Part shown: piece after piece, positions 33,901-46,040 of the stretch
Layout of the letters: each line of letters starts with the position of its first letter
Numbering within the stretch: position 1 is the stretch's first letter
Assembly: GCF_019649055.1 (NCBI RefSeq)
Contig: NW_026570308.1
Coordinates: 186,001-250,000, forward strand
DNA length: 64,000 nucleotides
Origin: Paramacrobiotus metropolitanus
Lineage: Eukaryota > Tardigrada > Eutardigrada > Parachela > Macrobiotidae
Reading direction: 5' to 3'
The notes under the pieces: model-generated
Told to the model about the DNA's origin: nothing
Seen by the model: only the letters and a program-made list of their open reading frames with translations
Databases searched by the model: none
Program-made: the position numbers and the translations under genes

Positions 33901-36900
33901 GTCTCTGGTCCCCATGGAAAAATGACGTTTCAGCAGTATTTCGTGCAGGTATGGCATTAGTGTATCAACTTGGTCAGTAACTAGTTACTATCAGTTAGCA
34001 TGGTGATCGGTGTGCATTGCATTTGAGTTTGCATGCAGCATTACGGCGCCGCTGGTCATATCACGGACCTGCAGCAGCCGCTCCTGGTATCCCAACCGGC
34101 CAATCGAGCGCTGCGCCGTGCCGGGACCCACGAGATCCGCCTGGTTCCCGAGCTGTGCCGGATGACCGGCTACACAGAGCAGATGCGGTCCGACGTCCGG
34201 ATGATGCAAGCGGTTGCAAGACACACCAAACTGGACCCACCACGACGCAAGGCCGCCACGGAGGCCTTCATCCATCGTCTGACTACGTAGGCAGATCATT
34301 TTTACGCGTTGCATTATCGGTTGGTAATGTGAAATCATTTGGTTAGGAATAGTAATGTCCAGCAAACGATTCATGCGTGGGACGTTGAATACGGGAAGGA
34401 GCTGGTGGGGGTGGAAGGGCGACGCTTGCGTCCACCACAGTTACAGCAGAGCGGGAAAGAGGTACAGTACTTGTGCAAAAACTGGTGGGGAATAAGCGGC
34501 TTCCATGGTACAAGTAGAATTTCTTCAATACGGCGCTTCTCGAATTATCCTGATATAAGCAGGAATTGTCCAATACGATCACGGTCACAGTATTGCGAGT
34601 ATCGTGTAATTTTACGGTAGCGCAAATTGCAAGTTGTCTAGCGGGAAGTTTGTAGCTAATGCAAAAATCTTAGGCTTGGCTATTAAACCAATTGACAAGC
34701 GCTTTTCTACAAATATTGTACACTGTTCTTTGTATGTGCAAAGTATATGTCAACTTAATTATTACCGTTTATTGAACAAGTACGTACGCAGACATGTTCG
34801 GTACCTAAAATTAGTTCTGAATCGCGGATCGCTGCCGATTAGACATTACCTGACATAATTACAGTTTGTCCAAAACTGTTTATTAGTGGCGAATGATGAA
34901 TGATTTGGTTACTGTAATCTGCAGTTTTCCTACGATGCCGGGAAGGCCGAGTGGGGCCGGGAGGTGCGTAGCCACCCGTTGCAGCAGACGGTCACGCCGG
35001 TGCGCAGCTGGTTGGTACTGGTCACCGAGCAGCACCGCGCAAATGTAATGGGTTTTGTTCGTCTCCTGCTGGATGTCGCTGTCGGAATGGGCGTCCACTA
35101 CAACCAACCCGAACTGTATGCATTGATTATGTAGTGAACTTTGTCGGCCGAACTGGTACTAGCCTGCATTTTGCAGAGGAATCGTGACGGATGCTGTGCA
35201 ATCGTACATCGAGCGGGTGGGAAAGGACCCTCGTGTTTTGGATTTGGTAAGGGTCTATAGTGCTTCGTTATCTTTCGGTACTTGTATGTTCATAAGAAAA
35301 AATCCGGCCGTTTAAATACTGTTTTCCGGTGTTAATTTTCCCGGCAAATAATTTCTAGGTACTGGCGGTATTCGCTACGGACGACGAGCAGCGGTACAGC
35401 GCGTTTAAGCAGTTCATGTCCTGTCACCGTGGCAGTAAGTTACGCATCGTTGTTTTGAGTCAAACAGTCAAACGTACAGCAGTAATTCAGTGGTGTGCTG
35501 ATGGAATTGCATAGTTGTCTCCCAAGTTGTGTTGGCCAAGACCATCAGAGGACAGCCGGGCACACTCCGCAGCGTGGCAACCTCCCTTTGCCAGCAGATC
35601 AACGCCAAAATGGGAGGCACCAGCTGGATTCTGAACGTAAGGTCAACGCAAACATTAGCGCGACACGGAAAGCGTTTTTCTGACTGTCCTCCATATATAG
35701 CGTTACATCAAAGATGACCTGTAGCTCTTCATACGAATTGTATTTACATGTGTAATGATTTACTTCGCAACATGCTAGTTATACACGTTTAACAATTGAT
35801 TTTTTTTTAAATTTATGTACAGATTTGAATTTTGTTGAAATTTCGCAGTGCTGTACGGTGTACGCACAGTGTACATATGTACACCGCCTGCCTTGATGCA
35901 TACCAACGTGCATTTCTCTACTGAACGTTATATTTCACTGTTTTTATTAGCTCAAGCCAGTCACGTCACAAGTTTGTAACAAAAACAGGATTTCACTGTT
36001 GTATTTTTGGATGAAAAATTCATCTGGGACTTAATTATGATTTTTGTTGGTTCAGTTTGGGTTTGAATCGTATCCGATGGTGGTCGGCATCCATTGCCAC
36101 GCGGATCACCGGGAGCAGAAGACGGTGGTGGTGGCCGCGGCGACGTACAACCGCGACCTGGCCCAGTATCACAACGCCGACCGCTTCGTCGACACGGACG
36201 AGCAGGCCATGCAGTCGGTCGCGTCGCTTATTCAGGGTATTTCTGCGCTTCATATATTCCTTATTGACAACTACCTTCTCGATAAGAATTACATTTTATA
36301 TTATGTATACAGAGTGCCTAGAGAATTTCCGGGCGAAGAACGGGGCATATCCGGCTGATGTCCTGCTATACCGCGGCGGTTTGTATCTATCGCTACGTTT
36401 TTCTTCCAAGAAAATTTACTCCTAATTCGAGATACAATTTCGACGCTATGCAGAGTTTAAAAAATAGTTCGTTACATAGGTAGAGTTTCACGAAGATTAT
36501 GCGGGTTAACAGTATCATCGTATACGTTAAATTTACAATGAAATGCGTATAGAAATTTCAGTAACGCTCACATAAGTGTTTTTCAGCCATCTCTGACGGA
36601 CAGCTTAAGAAGCTGATAGACACGGAAGTTTCCGGTGTGCGCAGCGTTATCGGTGGACTCTCAACTAACAAGAAGTCATTATCACAAATTTGCATTGTAT
36701 ATTTTGAGTTTTATAGCAATTTTTCTTTGCAGGATTGCGTTAACATACATGGTGGTCAGCCGGAATGTCGGTACGCGGTTCTTCCAGGAGAACGGGAAGA
36801 CCGTGGGCAACCCGTTACCGGGTACCGTCGTGGACCGGGTCGTCACCCGGGCGGACCGGTAAGCGGCCGTTGTATAGGTGCATTCGCAGCGGGAGTGAAC

Positions 36901-37788
36901 GTCGTACTGAAATGGCGCGGTAATTTTGGCAGACGCGATTTCTTTGTCGTGGCGCAGAACGTTCGGGAAGGGACAGCGTCACCGACGTACTACCATGTCA
37001 TTGTGGATGATGCGGGTCGCAAGATGGACGATCTGCAGCTCATGACGTACCGATTGTGCCATCTCTATTACAACTGGCAGGTACGTACGTGGTAGATGCT
37101 TATACTGTATAAGTTATATTATATAATAGTTTTTATACAGTACTAGTACTTTTGTAACTGCACGATTTAACGCGCTGCTGCGAAAGGCTGTTCCACGATG
37201 GTCTGTAATTCGGAATTCAGCTCATCTTCGGGGAAAACTTTACTACCGGTTGACTAATTATTAATTCAGTTTTATAAACCGGCTATAGGTATTTTGTGTT
37301 ATTCATTTGGTAAAAATTAACAGAGTCGATGTTTTGCATGGTCTGGACTGAAAAATTCATGAGCAAAGGTTTTAATTTGTTTCAAACAAATTAATTTGAT
37401 ATATTACCTCTCTATATATATATATAAAAAAAATATTTTAATATATTTTTTATTTATTAATTATATCTAAGAATTACTTGGATTTGCTGGAAAATTGCAC
37501 TACCGGTAAATTCGTACAAGGATACTTGATAGATATTTAGAGTGATCGAATTGTAAGAAATTTTGATGTGTAGGACGTAACCGGAAAGAGTATAAATTAT
37601 GGCAAGGTCTCGTACGTATCTGTTTGGTAAATCGTGATACCAGAGTACAGTGTTGTTTTGCCGGTTTCAAGGGCCCGATTTGCGTCCCGGCTGCTCTGAT
37701 GTGTGCCAAGAAGCATTCGCAGCTCATCGCCCACAACCTGCATCAGTCGCCGGCGACGTCATTGCGCGACCGTATGCACTTCCTGTAG
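30965..37788 (+). pseudogene. Degenerate Piwi-clade paralogue (19 exons) lacking two catalytic Asp
   Basis: Exons: 30965-31022, 31469-31704, 32666-32783, 32928-33017, 33106-33198, 33563-33679, 33834-33948, 34039-34286, 34347-34461, 34925-35115, 35177-35246, 35359-35434, 35515-35636, 36056-36236, 36313-36378, 36587-36674, 36733-36858, 36933-37080, 37672-37788. Splice phases match the intact upstream gene exon for exon and most lengths are identical. The exon equivalent to its exon 2 (RG motif) is absent; exon 1 joins straight to GSVGDVVRLRANN in phase. Exon 3 is 118 nt against 119 in the paralogue, a one-base loss near 32735 that shifts the frame; exon 4 has TAG at 32947-32949 where the paralogue has Lys. 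In the PIWI domain the first catalytic Asp is His (GIHCH, codon 36092-36094) and the second is Gly (YRGG, codon 36375-36377), while CHLYYNW is kept. All other exons are open. It is a pseudogene, or a non-slicing protein if the two breaks are spliced around or are assembly errors. Confidence 0.85.
31957..32090. repeat. Hairpin in intron 2 of the degenerate Piwi gene
   Basis: Arms GTAAATTGAACCAGTGCCGC (left outer part of 31957-31982) and the matching 32065-32090 are reverse complements over 26 nt with two mismatches, around an 82-nt loop. It is MITE-like and non-coding. Confidence 0.8.
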
Positions 37789-38531
37789 ATCGAGCGTCAA
37801 GGCGTCCATCCCCCGGAACCCGGCCGGGAAATTGTATCCACCCCGTCAGCTCGCTGCGTGTGTATCCCCGGAATAAGTTTGGAGCAGATCCTTTTGTTCT
37901 ACGGTTGCGGCTGGATGTTGCTGTTGTAATAGGTGGTTACATCACCTTTCTTTGCAATGTGTTCTTCGATCTGGTCAGTTGTCGATATGTACGAGCACAG
38001 AATATGGATTTATGTTCGCTTGACCAGTGAAATTTGTTAGTTGTTAGTGCAGTGATGCGGTTGATTATGGAATGAGCAGGTTTAGTAGCTTCGTTCGCTG
38101 TGATTGAAGATTCTTGGTGAATTCTAGATTATAGAATTTATTTTTGGTTGAACTGATCGAGCAAAAGTAAAGATCTGCAGCAGTCGATGAGCGCGTACGT
38201 GAAATGCTTCCGGTTGGGTACATAATATTATTAAAAAGCGCGGATTGAAAGCGGTTTCCAAGGGCGGTTGCCCGATACCGTGCATGGTACTGCGTGCTGG
38301 GTTGTTAATGTTATACCTGCTTTCAGCTTGGTTAAATTTCGTAGGATTTACAATTAGTTACTTGTTTACAATTCTGATTGTGAAGGTTTTTCATGTTTTT
38401 GTTCTACTAAATTATAAACACTTATTGTTTTATTTGTTGCGTGGCTGGGCATTGTTGTTTTGTTGGCCGTTGTGTTGATACTGGGGAGTATCGCGGAGTG
38501 CCAGACTGCCAGGTTGATCACAGCTTGCAGC
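37789..38531. other. Intergenic between Piwi paralogue and Mind bomb
   Basis: No gene is recognised. It should hold the 3' end of the Piwi paralogue and the Mind bomb promoter and 5' UTR. The frame upstream of the Mind bomb ATG is open for some 70 nt but has no ATG. Confidence 0.45.
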
Positions 38532-41500
38532 ATGCCCATCACAGCCGCGGGGGCCTTCGTCAGCACCAACGCCAGCGCTGTGTCGCGGTCCGCGCGCGCC
38601 CCCACCCAGGACGGTGTGGGCAGTCGTGTGGTACGCTCTTCCCTGTTTTTCCCTCCCCCTTGTGCAGTAGAATGCAGTGTGCGTGCTGTAGGTGCGCGGT
38701 CCGGACTGGAAGTGGGCCGAGCAGGACGGCGGAGAGGGGCATGTGGGGACAGTGCGGAATTTTGAGTCGGTGGAGGAGGTGGTGGTCGTGTGGGATAACG
38801 GGACGGCGGCCAACTATCGCTGCGCCTCGGCGTATGATCTGCGGATCCTGGATAGCAGTCCCACAGGTGAGAGAAACGGGTTGAGGGGGAAGGGGGTACC
38901 CGTGCGAGGGGGACACGGGGAACTAGTGAGTTTCGAGGGATTTCGTTACGGGGACGGGGGAGGGGTGCAACCATTGCAAGTGGGAGAAGGGGGGGGGGTG
39001 CTTGCGTTTTGGGGGCACTGACGAGTTCGGAGTTGGTGGGTCGGTTTTTATGAATATAAGTTTTGTAGGGGGTACCAGTACTTAGCGCCATCATTTCATA
39101 TTGGTTTTCATCATTTTCTTTTGACGTTATAACCGCATCGGAAGTAGAGACTGTGGCCCGCGGGGAACAAATTTAATAAGTCTTAATTATTTTATTATCT
39201 TTTTGTTCGGAAATGATCCATATTAACTCTTTGCATTAGTAAGTAACGGACAATTTTTGAGAGTGGAGTGAATTTCGTATGTTGGTTGCTCGATGTTTGC
39301 CGTTTACGCAGGATTGTCCCGTCACTGGTGCACGACAAAGTCACAACTATATTTTGTATAAAAATTAAATATTAAGTTGATAATTAGTCTTTCACAGAAA
39401 GCAGATTGTTTTCGAAAGCTTCTTATTTAATTTTATAATTTTATATTAGATGATTTTAGCGATACAACTGTCAAAAGAGTTTGTTTTCTGCCATTGGTAT
39501 TTGGGTAATAATTTTTGATGATTTTTGATGAATTTTCTGGCCAACCATTTGGCTTCTATTTTTACAACGTGTATTTTACGTTTTTTTCGTTGTATGATTC
39601 AGTTAACGAATAATTCGTTTGCTGTGCGGCTTCCTTTTAGAATTATTCCATGATCTTAAAAACCGAAAATGATAAAAATTTAGCATACACAAAACCAAAG
39701 GAAACGTAAGAAAAAACTAGAAATCTCGTGATACAATTTTACAGTTATTCTAGAGCGACACTGCTGAAGGAAACTCTAATAGTTAAGAGATAATTATGTA
39801 TCATCAGTACAGGAGCCATCACACTACGATCGTTCACCATCTAATACACTTGGATGGGCTATACGTATAGGATTATTTATGCGGATTTTTATAGGATTAT
39901 TTAGACGTATTCTTGCAGCACACAGTATTGCCGAATTGCTGTCTGTAATTGTCCTCTTTGTCGCACAGGGGTGAAGCACGAGGGCTCCATGTGCGACTCG
40001 TGCCGGCAGACGCCCATCTACGGGATCCGCTGGAAGTGCTTCGAGTGCCCCAACTACGACCTGTGCTCGGCGTGCTATCACGGCGACAAGCACAACCTGC
40101 GCCACCGCTTCTATCGCACCACGGCGCCCAACACCGAGCGCCTGCTGATGGAGCCGCGTTTCAAGAGCAAGAAGAAGAAATCCCGCGGACTCTTCGGCAA
40201 CGCCCGGGTGGTGCGCGGTAGGTCACGTGTACTGGATTATTTCCGTGATGATTTGTTTACATCAGTTTTTTCGCCATTTTTCTTGGCTAGATTCGGTTTT
40301 TTTCACTCGTGTACACAGAATTCGTTCGTTAGATTGTGCAATGGAAGGGTGAATGATTGTAGTGTTACGGCGCACGGAGCTCAATGCGCGCCAACTGAAG
40401 TCGGTGCTGCTTTTGACAATTTTCTGCTTGCTATTTATCTGTTTAAATTATTTTTTCTAGAAATTTCTTATCAATTTCGCTGGTGATTTACGACAATAAT
40501 CCTTAATATTTTATTATTATTTACTGACATCCTTCCTGTGCTTTTGCATGTACGAAATTGCACATACGTTGGTTTATTTTTGTGTGTGTACTGTGTACCA
40601 AATTACAGATTATGCATCTCCGTATAATTAATCGAGATTTGACTTGCGAAACTGGTGACGATTGATGTTTGTGCGTCGGTTGAGATGAGTTATTTCCCGC
40701 ATTATTCGCGATGATGTTGCAGGCGTGGATTGGCAGTGGGAAGATCAGGACGGTGGGAACGGGAAACGCGGGAAGCTGACGGAAATCCAGGATTGGTCGG
40801 CGGCCAGTCCGCGCAGTGCGGCCTATGTGGTCTGGGAGCACGGCGGCAAGAATCTTTACCGGTAACTCTACCGCTTAATATAAGAAAAAGTTTTCTTAAT
40901 AAATATTTTGAAATAAATCTCTTCAATATCGTTTTGCCCTTTTTTAAAAAATTCTCCATTGATTAATTTTTATAAGAATTTTTTTTGTTTACCAATAGAA
41001 GTACTGCTTTTGCTGCTGCTGTGCTAGTAATCGGTGAAAAATTGGCTTTGAGTCGAATAATGAAATTTTTATTCGAAATAAATAAAACCGAAAGATAAAA
41101 TAGTTGAATTAAAAATTGAATCACTGCACGGTGAAATTTATTTATAGCTTACTTATCGAATTAATGCGTAAAATAGTACGATTTAATCAGAAATAAATAC
41201 GCCATGTCAATCCTCACGGATTTGTTACAATGAAACCTTTTTCTGTAATCTGGATCGATTTTTCCCAGTAGAGTATTTGTCGTTCATTTAGAAATAAATA
41301 CGTCCAGGCGATTCTTACAGATCTGTTAAATAGAAAAATAATTTTGTCGGTAATCTGGAATTATTTTTCCGTGTTTTTTTTCGATTGGTTATCGTTTTGC
41401 GCAGGGTGGGTTTCGAGGGGATGTCGGACATCAAGTGCATCCAGGAGGGCAAGGGCAGCTCCTACTACCGCGACCATCTGCCGCTGCTGGGCGAGCACAT

Positions 41501-44500
41501 CCCCGGCCGGCCCGGCCCGCAGGTCTTCGCCATCGGCGACAACGTCAACGTGGATCTGGAGCTGGAGATTGTGCAGTCGCTGCAGCACGGCCATGGCGGA
41601 TGGACGGATGGGATGTTCGAAGTCAGCCCATTTATTTTTGTATTTTTATTCATCGTGCGGCGGTTTCATTGTCGGGATTGTGGTAGTGTTTGGGAACGAC
41701 GGGCATCGTCATCGGGATCGATGAGGATCATGATATTGTTGTGCAGTATCCCAGCGGAAATAAGTAAGAGAATCAGTTATTTGCTTTAGTAGATAACAAA
41801 AATTTTAAAAAATAATTAAGTAATATAAATACTACTGAAGGCCAGCCACTGCTGTGATGTGGTATTTTCTTGGCACGGATTATTAAAATTCTTGTTTAGC
41901 GTGGAGAAAAAATTATTTTATTTATTGTTAATTAATTGTTATTTACTGATTTGTGGATTTTAAACTGTAAGAGAATGTTAAACACATTGCTAGCGCACTT
42001 TACCTCACTTGATGCGCGCAGCTGTTGCTCTAATTATAGTAACATTTTGTAGTGGAATGGCTTCCATGGTAATACGCTATCACGAAATGCTTAACTGAAT
42101 GGTGTACCAGAAAGCGTGTTGTTGGTGAACTTTCATAATTTTTCGGATTTTGGATTATCTTACCTTTTGGGATTTTTTCTAATTTTAACGGCTGCCGTCG
42201 AAATTGGATTTTTAACACGCAACGTTGTTTGTTACACAAGACACAGGGCGAAATTTGAGTTTGACTGAAGCAAGCATTCCAGGTTTTTTCCTTTGTGGTA
42301 TTTGAAATAGGTAATCCGTAGGTTTTGTGTAAAGTAGTTTTTATATGAATATTGTAGAATTTTTTTTCTGATGAATCAGAGACTTTAGAGTATCCAGTTT
42401 TTTAAAAGAAGTCATTGTTATTAATTATTGCAACTGTGTTTTGTTACGGAAAGCGGATTTGGCTTCGGGACTGGGAGTATTCTACATATCAGCATAAAAT
42501 TATTTTAGAAATTTAAAATGGGAAAATAACACATGTAGAGTAGACTAATGAATTTGCCTTAAGAAACGTTTCACGGTAATTTGCTTAATCCGGCTGTAGA
42601 GACGGAATTCCGTATAACGTTTTGCCAAAAATTTGTTAGTTAATTCGCGGTGATTCGAGCCGATGGAACTTCAATCCGGCGGTGCTGACCAAATCATAAA
42701 TAGAATATCAATTTGATAAAATTTGATCAGTTTGAAAAAATGAATACTGGAAAATAAATACACTAATAAAACGAATAAAAAAAATTGCCAAAAATTTCGT
42801 TACTTGATTCGGGCCATGCGCACAGATGGACGTTTAATCCGGCGGTGCTGACCAAAGCCCTGTCCACCGCGGCCAACAACAGCAATCTGGCCGCGGCCAA
42901 CAACACCGCGGATGCCGGGGAAGCGTCCAGCTATCAGAGCTTTCAGGTGGGGGATGTCGTGGAGGTCTCGCGGGACGCGGAGCGGGTCAAGATCCTGCAG
43001 CGCGGCCATGGGGAGTGGGCGGAGGCCATGTTGCCGGTAAAAGTCGGTTATCTGAATGCTCAATGCGTGTGGAAGAGGATGGGTGCTGTTGTGTAGACGC
43101 TGGGCAAGGTGGGTCGGGTGCAGCAGCTGTACCACGACGGGGATCTCAAGGTGGAGGTCTGCGGCACCTCCTGGACGTATAATCCGCTGGCCGTCACCAA
43201 GGTCGCCGGACCCAACAACCAAGGTGAGAAAAATGCAAATTATTTAACTTCTTATTGGTATTCTAGTTTTGAACTATTTTTTATTTTTGTGGTTATTTTT
43301 TAATTAATCATTCATTATTTTATGTATTTAATTTTTTTATTATTTTTTGGTACCCTGGTATTTATTATTTTCCTTATTTATTTTTTTGTGATTTGTTTGT
43401 AACGGTTTTTCCGATTTGTTCTTCCTGTAGAGCTCATTTTCTCATATTTGTAATTTTTTCATATTAATCAGTCAGTATTAAAATTTTTGGTTATTATTTT
43501 TCGATATTTTGTTATCTAATATTTTTGTTATGTATTTTTTTTGTGATTTGTTCGCAGCGATTTTTCGTATATTGTTTTCCCCGTGAAGACCTTTTCTTCG
43601 TGTTTGCTTCGGTTTGTGCATAAGTGATTGAGTGGTTGTGTGTGGGAAACGGTGAATGATTGTAGAGATGTGGCTTATATGGACTTTTTGTTGAGACTGT
43701 AATGTTGCCTTAACTGATGTCTGATTTAAAAGGTCAACTCTTCTGAGTTCTAACGTTCTGAATATCCAAGATTTGGTTAATTTTTTTTACCCAATTTTCG
43801 CTGAATAATCAGGATAATGCTAGAGGCATTCTTGGGAATTACGTATTTGTTCGTCTTTTTAGATGTACACCTACTTTTTTGTACGATTGTCCTGTAAATA
43901 TTTCGATTTAAATTTTGGGATATGCGATATCGGGTGCGCTTGGATTATTCGCTTCTATTTTTTTATTATCAAATTCCTTTCCTTTTTTCTTCATCGCATT
44001 TTGATTTTTGGAGAACATTTAGGAATTTAATTTGGCAGTCGACGTTCTTGCTTTAGCGTGCTTTTCCCTTTTTTTGTTTCGTTTCAAACGCTGCGCTGTA
44101 TATACAAAATGTAAGTCTCTTGGTTAATTAAAATGTTCATTCTTAAAAGTTTAACACGTATCATTTTGGATTCTGCCGGTGCCAACATTTTGTTTGCTTA
44201 ATGTTTTTTTTCTAATTTTTTGCAGTTCGTTTGCAAGCGCTGCTGAAGAAGCTGTACGAGACGCACGTGAGCGGCGACATCCACGAGGAGCTGGTGAAGG
44301 CCGCCGCCAGTGGCGATGTGATCAAATGCGAGGATCTACTCAAGCGCCCGGACGTCAACGTACGACCCGCGATTTTTCCCGAATTATTCCGATTTATTCA
44401 GCGGAAAATTGTGAGAAAAGACGAGCGTGTTTTGCAGGTGAACGGCGTTTTCTCCGGCCACACGGCCGTCCAAGCAGCGGCGCAGAACGGGCACGTGGAT

Positions 44501-46040
44501 GTGCTGGGGATGCTGCTGAAAGTCAAGGCCGATGTGGAGATCGAGGTACATTCGGTGCCGTTGTTATACGGTTAGCCATAAAATTGATTCTAATAGGACT
44601 GATTGATTAAATTTTTACAATCAGAAAAACATTAATACTGTTAATTTCTTTTCCAAATTAGCTGCGGCTTTATAATCATTCAGATATATCGCCTCCTGGT
44701 TGGGCGACCGTGCCATTAGTAAAATGGTGTAGTGCAGTGGGGTTTTAGCAGTTCCTCTGGCCACTACTGTATGTGCTGAAAAGTCCCAAATGAAATCCTT
44801 TAAATGCGTCTGATTCATAATTTTGGTTGAAGTTTTATTATAATTTTTCTAGAATTTTTTAATAATTTTTTTATGATATTTTTCGAATTTTTTTTAGAAT
44901 TTTTTATAATTTTTTTATAATTTTTTTATAATTTTGACTGTAAAATGCTGTGTTATAAGCTGTGTGGCTGCGCTTGCAGCCTTGCACTTGTGTTATTCTA
45001 GATTTTTTATGGACGTTCCTTAGTAAGCATTTCTTACGGAGGCGATAAAATCGTAGTACGATGGCCATGTTATGAGCAGGGTGATAAAGCTGAACTGCTG
45101 AAGTTTTGATGAAGCGCAATTCGAATCCTGTCAGAAATGAATAAAACTGGAAGATTTTTTCCCTAAGCATGCAGCGCTGACAAGGAGAACATTTTCGATA
45201 AACATCTGACGGGATAATTATTTGTTTAATTTTACAATTCCATTTACTCGTGTTTTAAAAGAAATTCTTTCTACAAAATGGTAAAATCGCTCAAAGGTTC
45301 ATGAAATTTGACGGGCTTCTTGTTTTTTTGCAGGACAAAGACGGTGATCGGGCCATCCATCACGCGGCCTTCGGTGACGAAGCCGGCATCATTGAACTGC
45401 TGGCGCGCGTGGGCGCCGCCGACCTCAACGCCCGCAACAAACGCAAACAGACCCCGCTGCACATCGCCGTCAACAAGGGCCATGTGGCCGTGGCCCGGGC
45501 CCTGCTGCAGTTCGGCTGTCACGCCAGTCTCCAGGCAAAACACCAGAAGAAATTCAACTAAATAAAACACTATTCAAAAATAAATAAAAACTAAAAATAT
45601 AAATAAAAAGTTAATAAATCAACTGATGTAAAAATTAAATAAATCAACTACTCTATAAAATAAAAAAATAAATAAATTAACTAAGGTAAAGAAATAAATG
45701 CATCGACTGAAATATAAAAGAATTTAATAAATAAACTAAAATAAAAACATAGAAAAGAGTCAACTAAAACAGGAGAAATATATAAATCAACTAAAATAAA
45801 CAATAAATAAAACAGCTGAAATAAAAAGATAAATGGTGCTTCCGTGTCCGCTGTTATTGATGCAGGTGTGTGTGTTGTATAACTACAGGACAGTGAAGGG
45901 GATACGCCGCTGCACGATGCGGTGAGTAAGAAGCGCGACGACATCCTGGCGCTCCTGCTGGATCACAACGCCGACGTGGGACTGTGCAATAACAACGGCT
46001 TCAACGTCCTGCATCACGCGGCACTGCGCGGGAATCTCAG
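38532..46040 (+). CDS. Mind bomb E3 ubiquitin ligase (MIB1-type), 5' part, 12 exons, 629 codons
   Basis: Exons: 38532-38630, 38692-38866, 39969-40217, 40723-40861, 41405-41621, 41687-41763, 42826-43036, 43097-43223, 44226-44359, 44438-44545, 45334-45534, 45889-46040. Mind bomb ubiquitinates Delta/Serrate ligands and drives their endocytosis in Notch signalling. Domains in order: MIB/HERC2 ([20 protein letters not shown]), ZZ zinc finger from about residue 100 (CDSC...[21 protein letters not shown]), second MIB/HERC2 ([20 protein letters not shown]), Mind bomb repeats ([30 protein letters not shown]), then ankyrin repeats from about 432 ([38 protein letters not shown]). Exon 12 ends with a normal donor in mid-ankyrin region. 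The remaining ankyrins and RING fingers of a roughly 1000-aa protein are not in the following 18 kb. Intron 11 needs a GC donor at 45535. The start at 38532 is the only in-frame ATG upstream of the first domain. Confidence 0.95.
38867..39968. other. Mind bomb intron 2
   Basis: The first 150 bases are G-rich (runs of GGGG to 9 G, 38880-39015); the rest is AT-rich. A reverse-strand copy of the recurrent 16-bp motif lies at 39815-39830. No exon is seen. Confidence 0.7.
42624..42856 (+). repeat. 163-bp duplication of the exon 7 acceptor and exon start in Mind bomb
   Basis: The sequence leading into exon 7 (GCCAAAAATTT at 42787 through AATCCGGCGGTGCTGACCAA, beginning 42836) is duplicated 163 bp upstream (42624 and 42673). 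The upstream copy retains 21 identical bases of coding sequence but has lost the AG acceptor context and reads CAAATCATAA, a stop in the coding frame, soon after. It is a decayed partial exon duplicate, not a usable exon. Confidence 0.85.
44880..44940. repeat. Poly-T/ATAATTTTTT low-complexity run
   Basis: Repeats of ATAATTTTTTT in Mind bomb intron 10. Simple sequence only. Confidence 0.8.
45535..45888 (+). other. Probable GC-AG intron of Mind bomb
   Basis: The conserved junction [13 protein letters not shown] requires splicing after CAG at 45534, where the intron begins GCAAAA rather than GT; the acceptor ACTACAG is at 45888. Read-through would add AKHQKKFN and stop, giving a truncated product of about 495 residues plus this tail. 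The intron body is dominated by AAATAAATAAA low-complexity sequence. Confidence 0.75.

Noticed and set aside
38366-39094. Long minus-strand open frame (about 240 codons, Pro/Arg-rich) opposite the first Mind bomb exons
   Set aside because: It is antisense to exons 1 and 2 and to the G-rich start of intron 2. Composition alone explains it and there is no domain.
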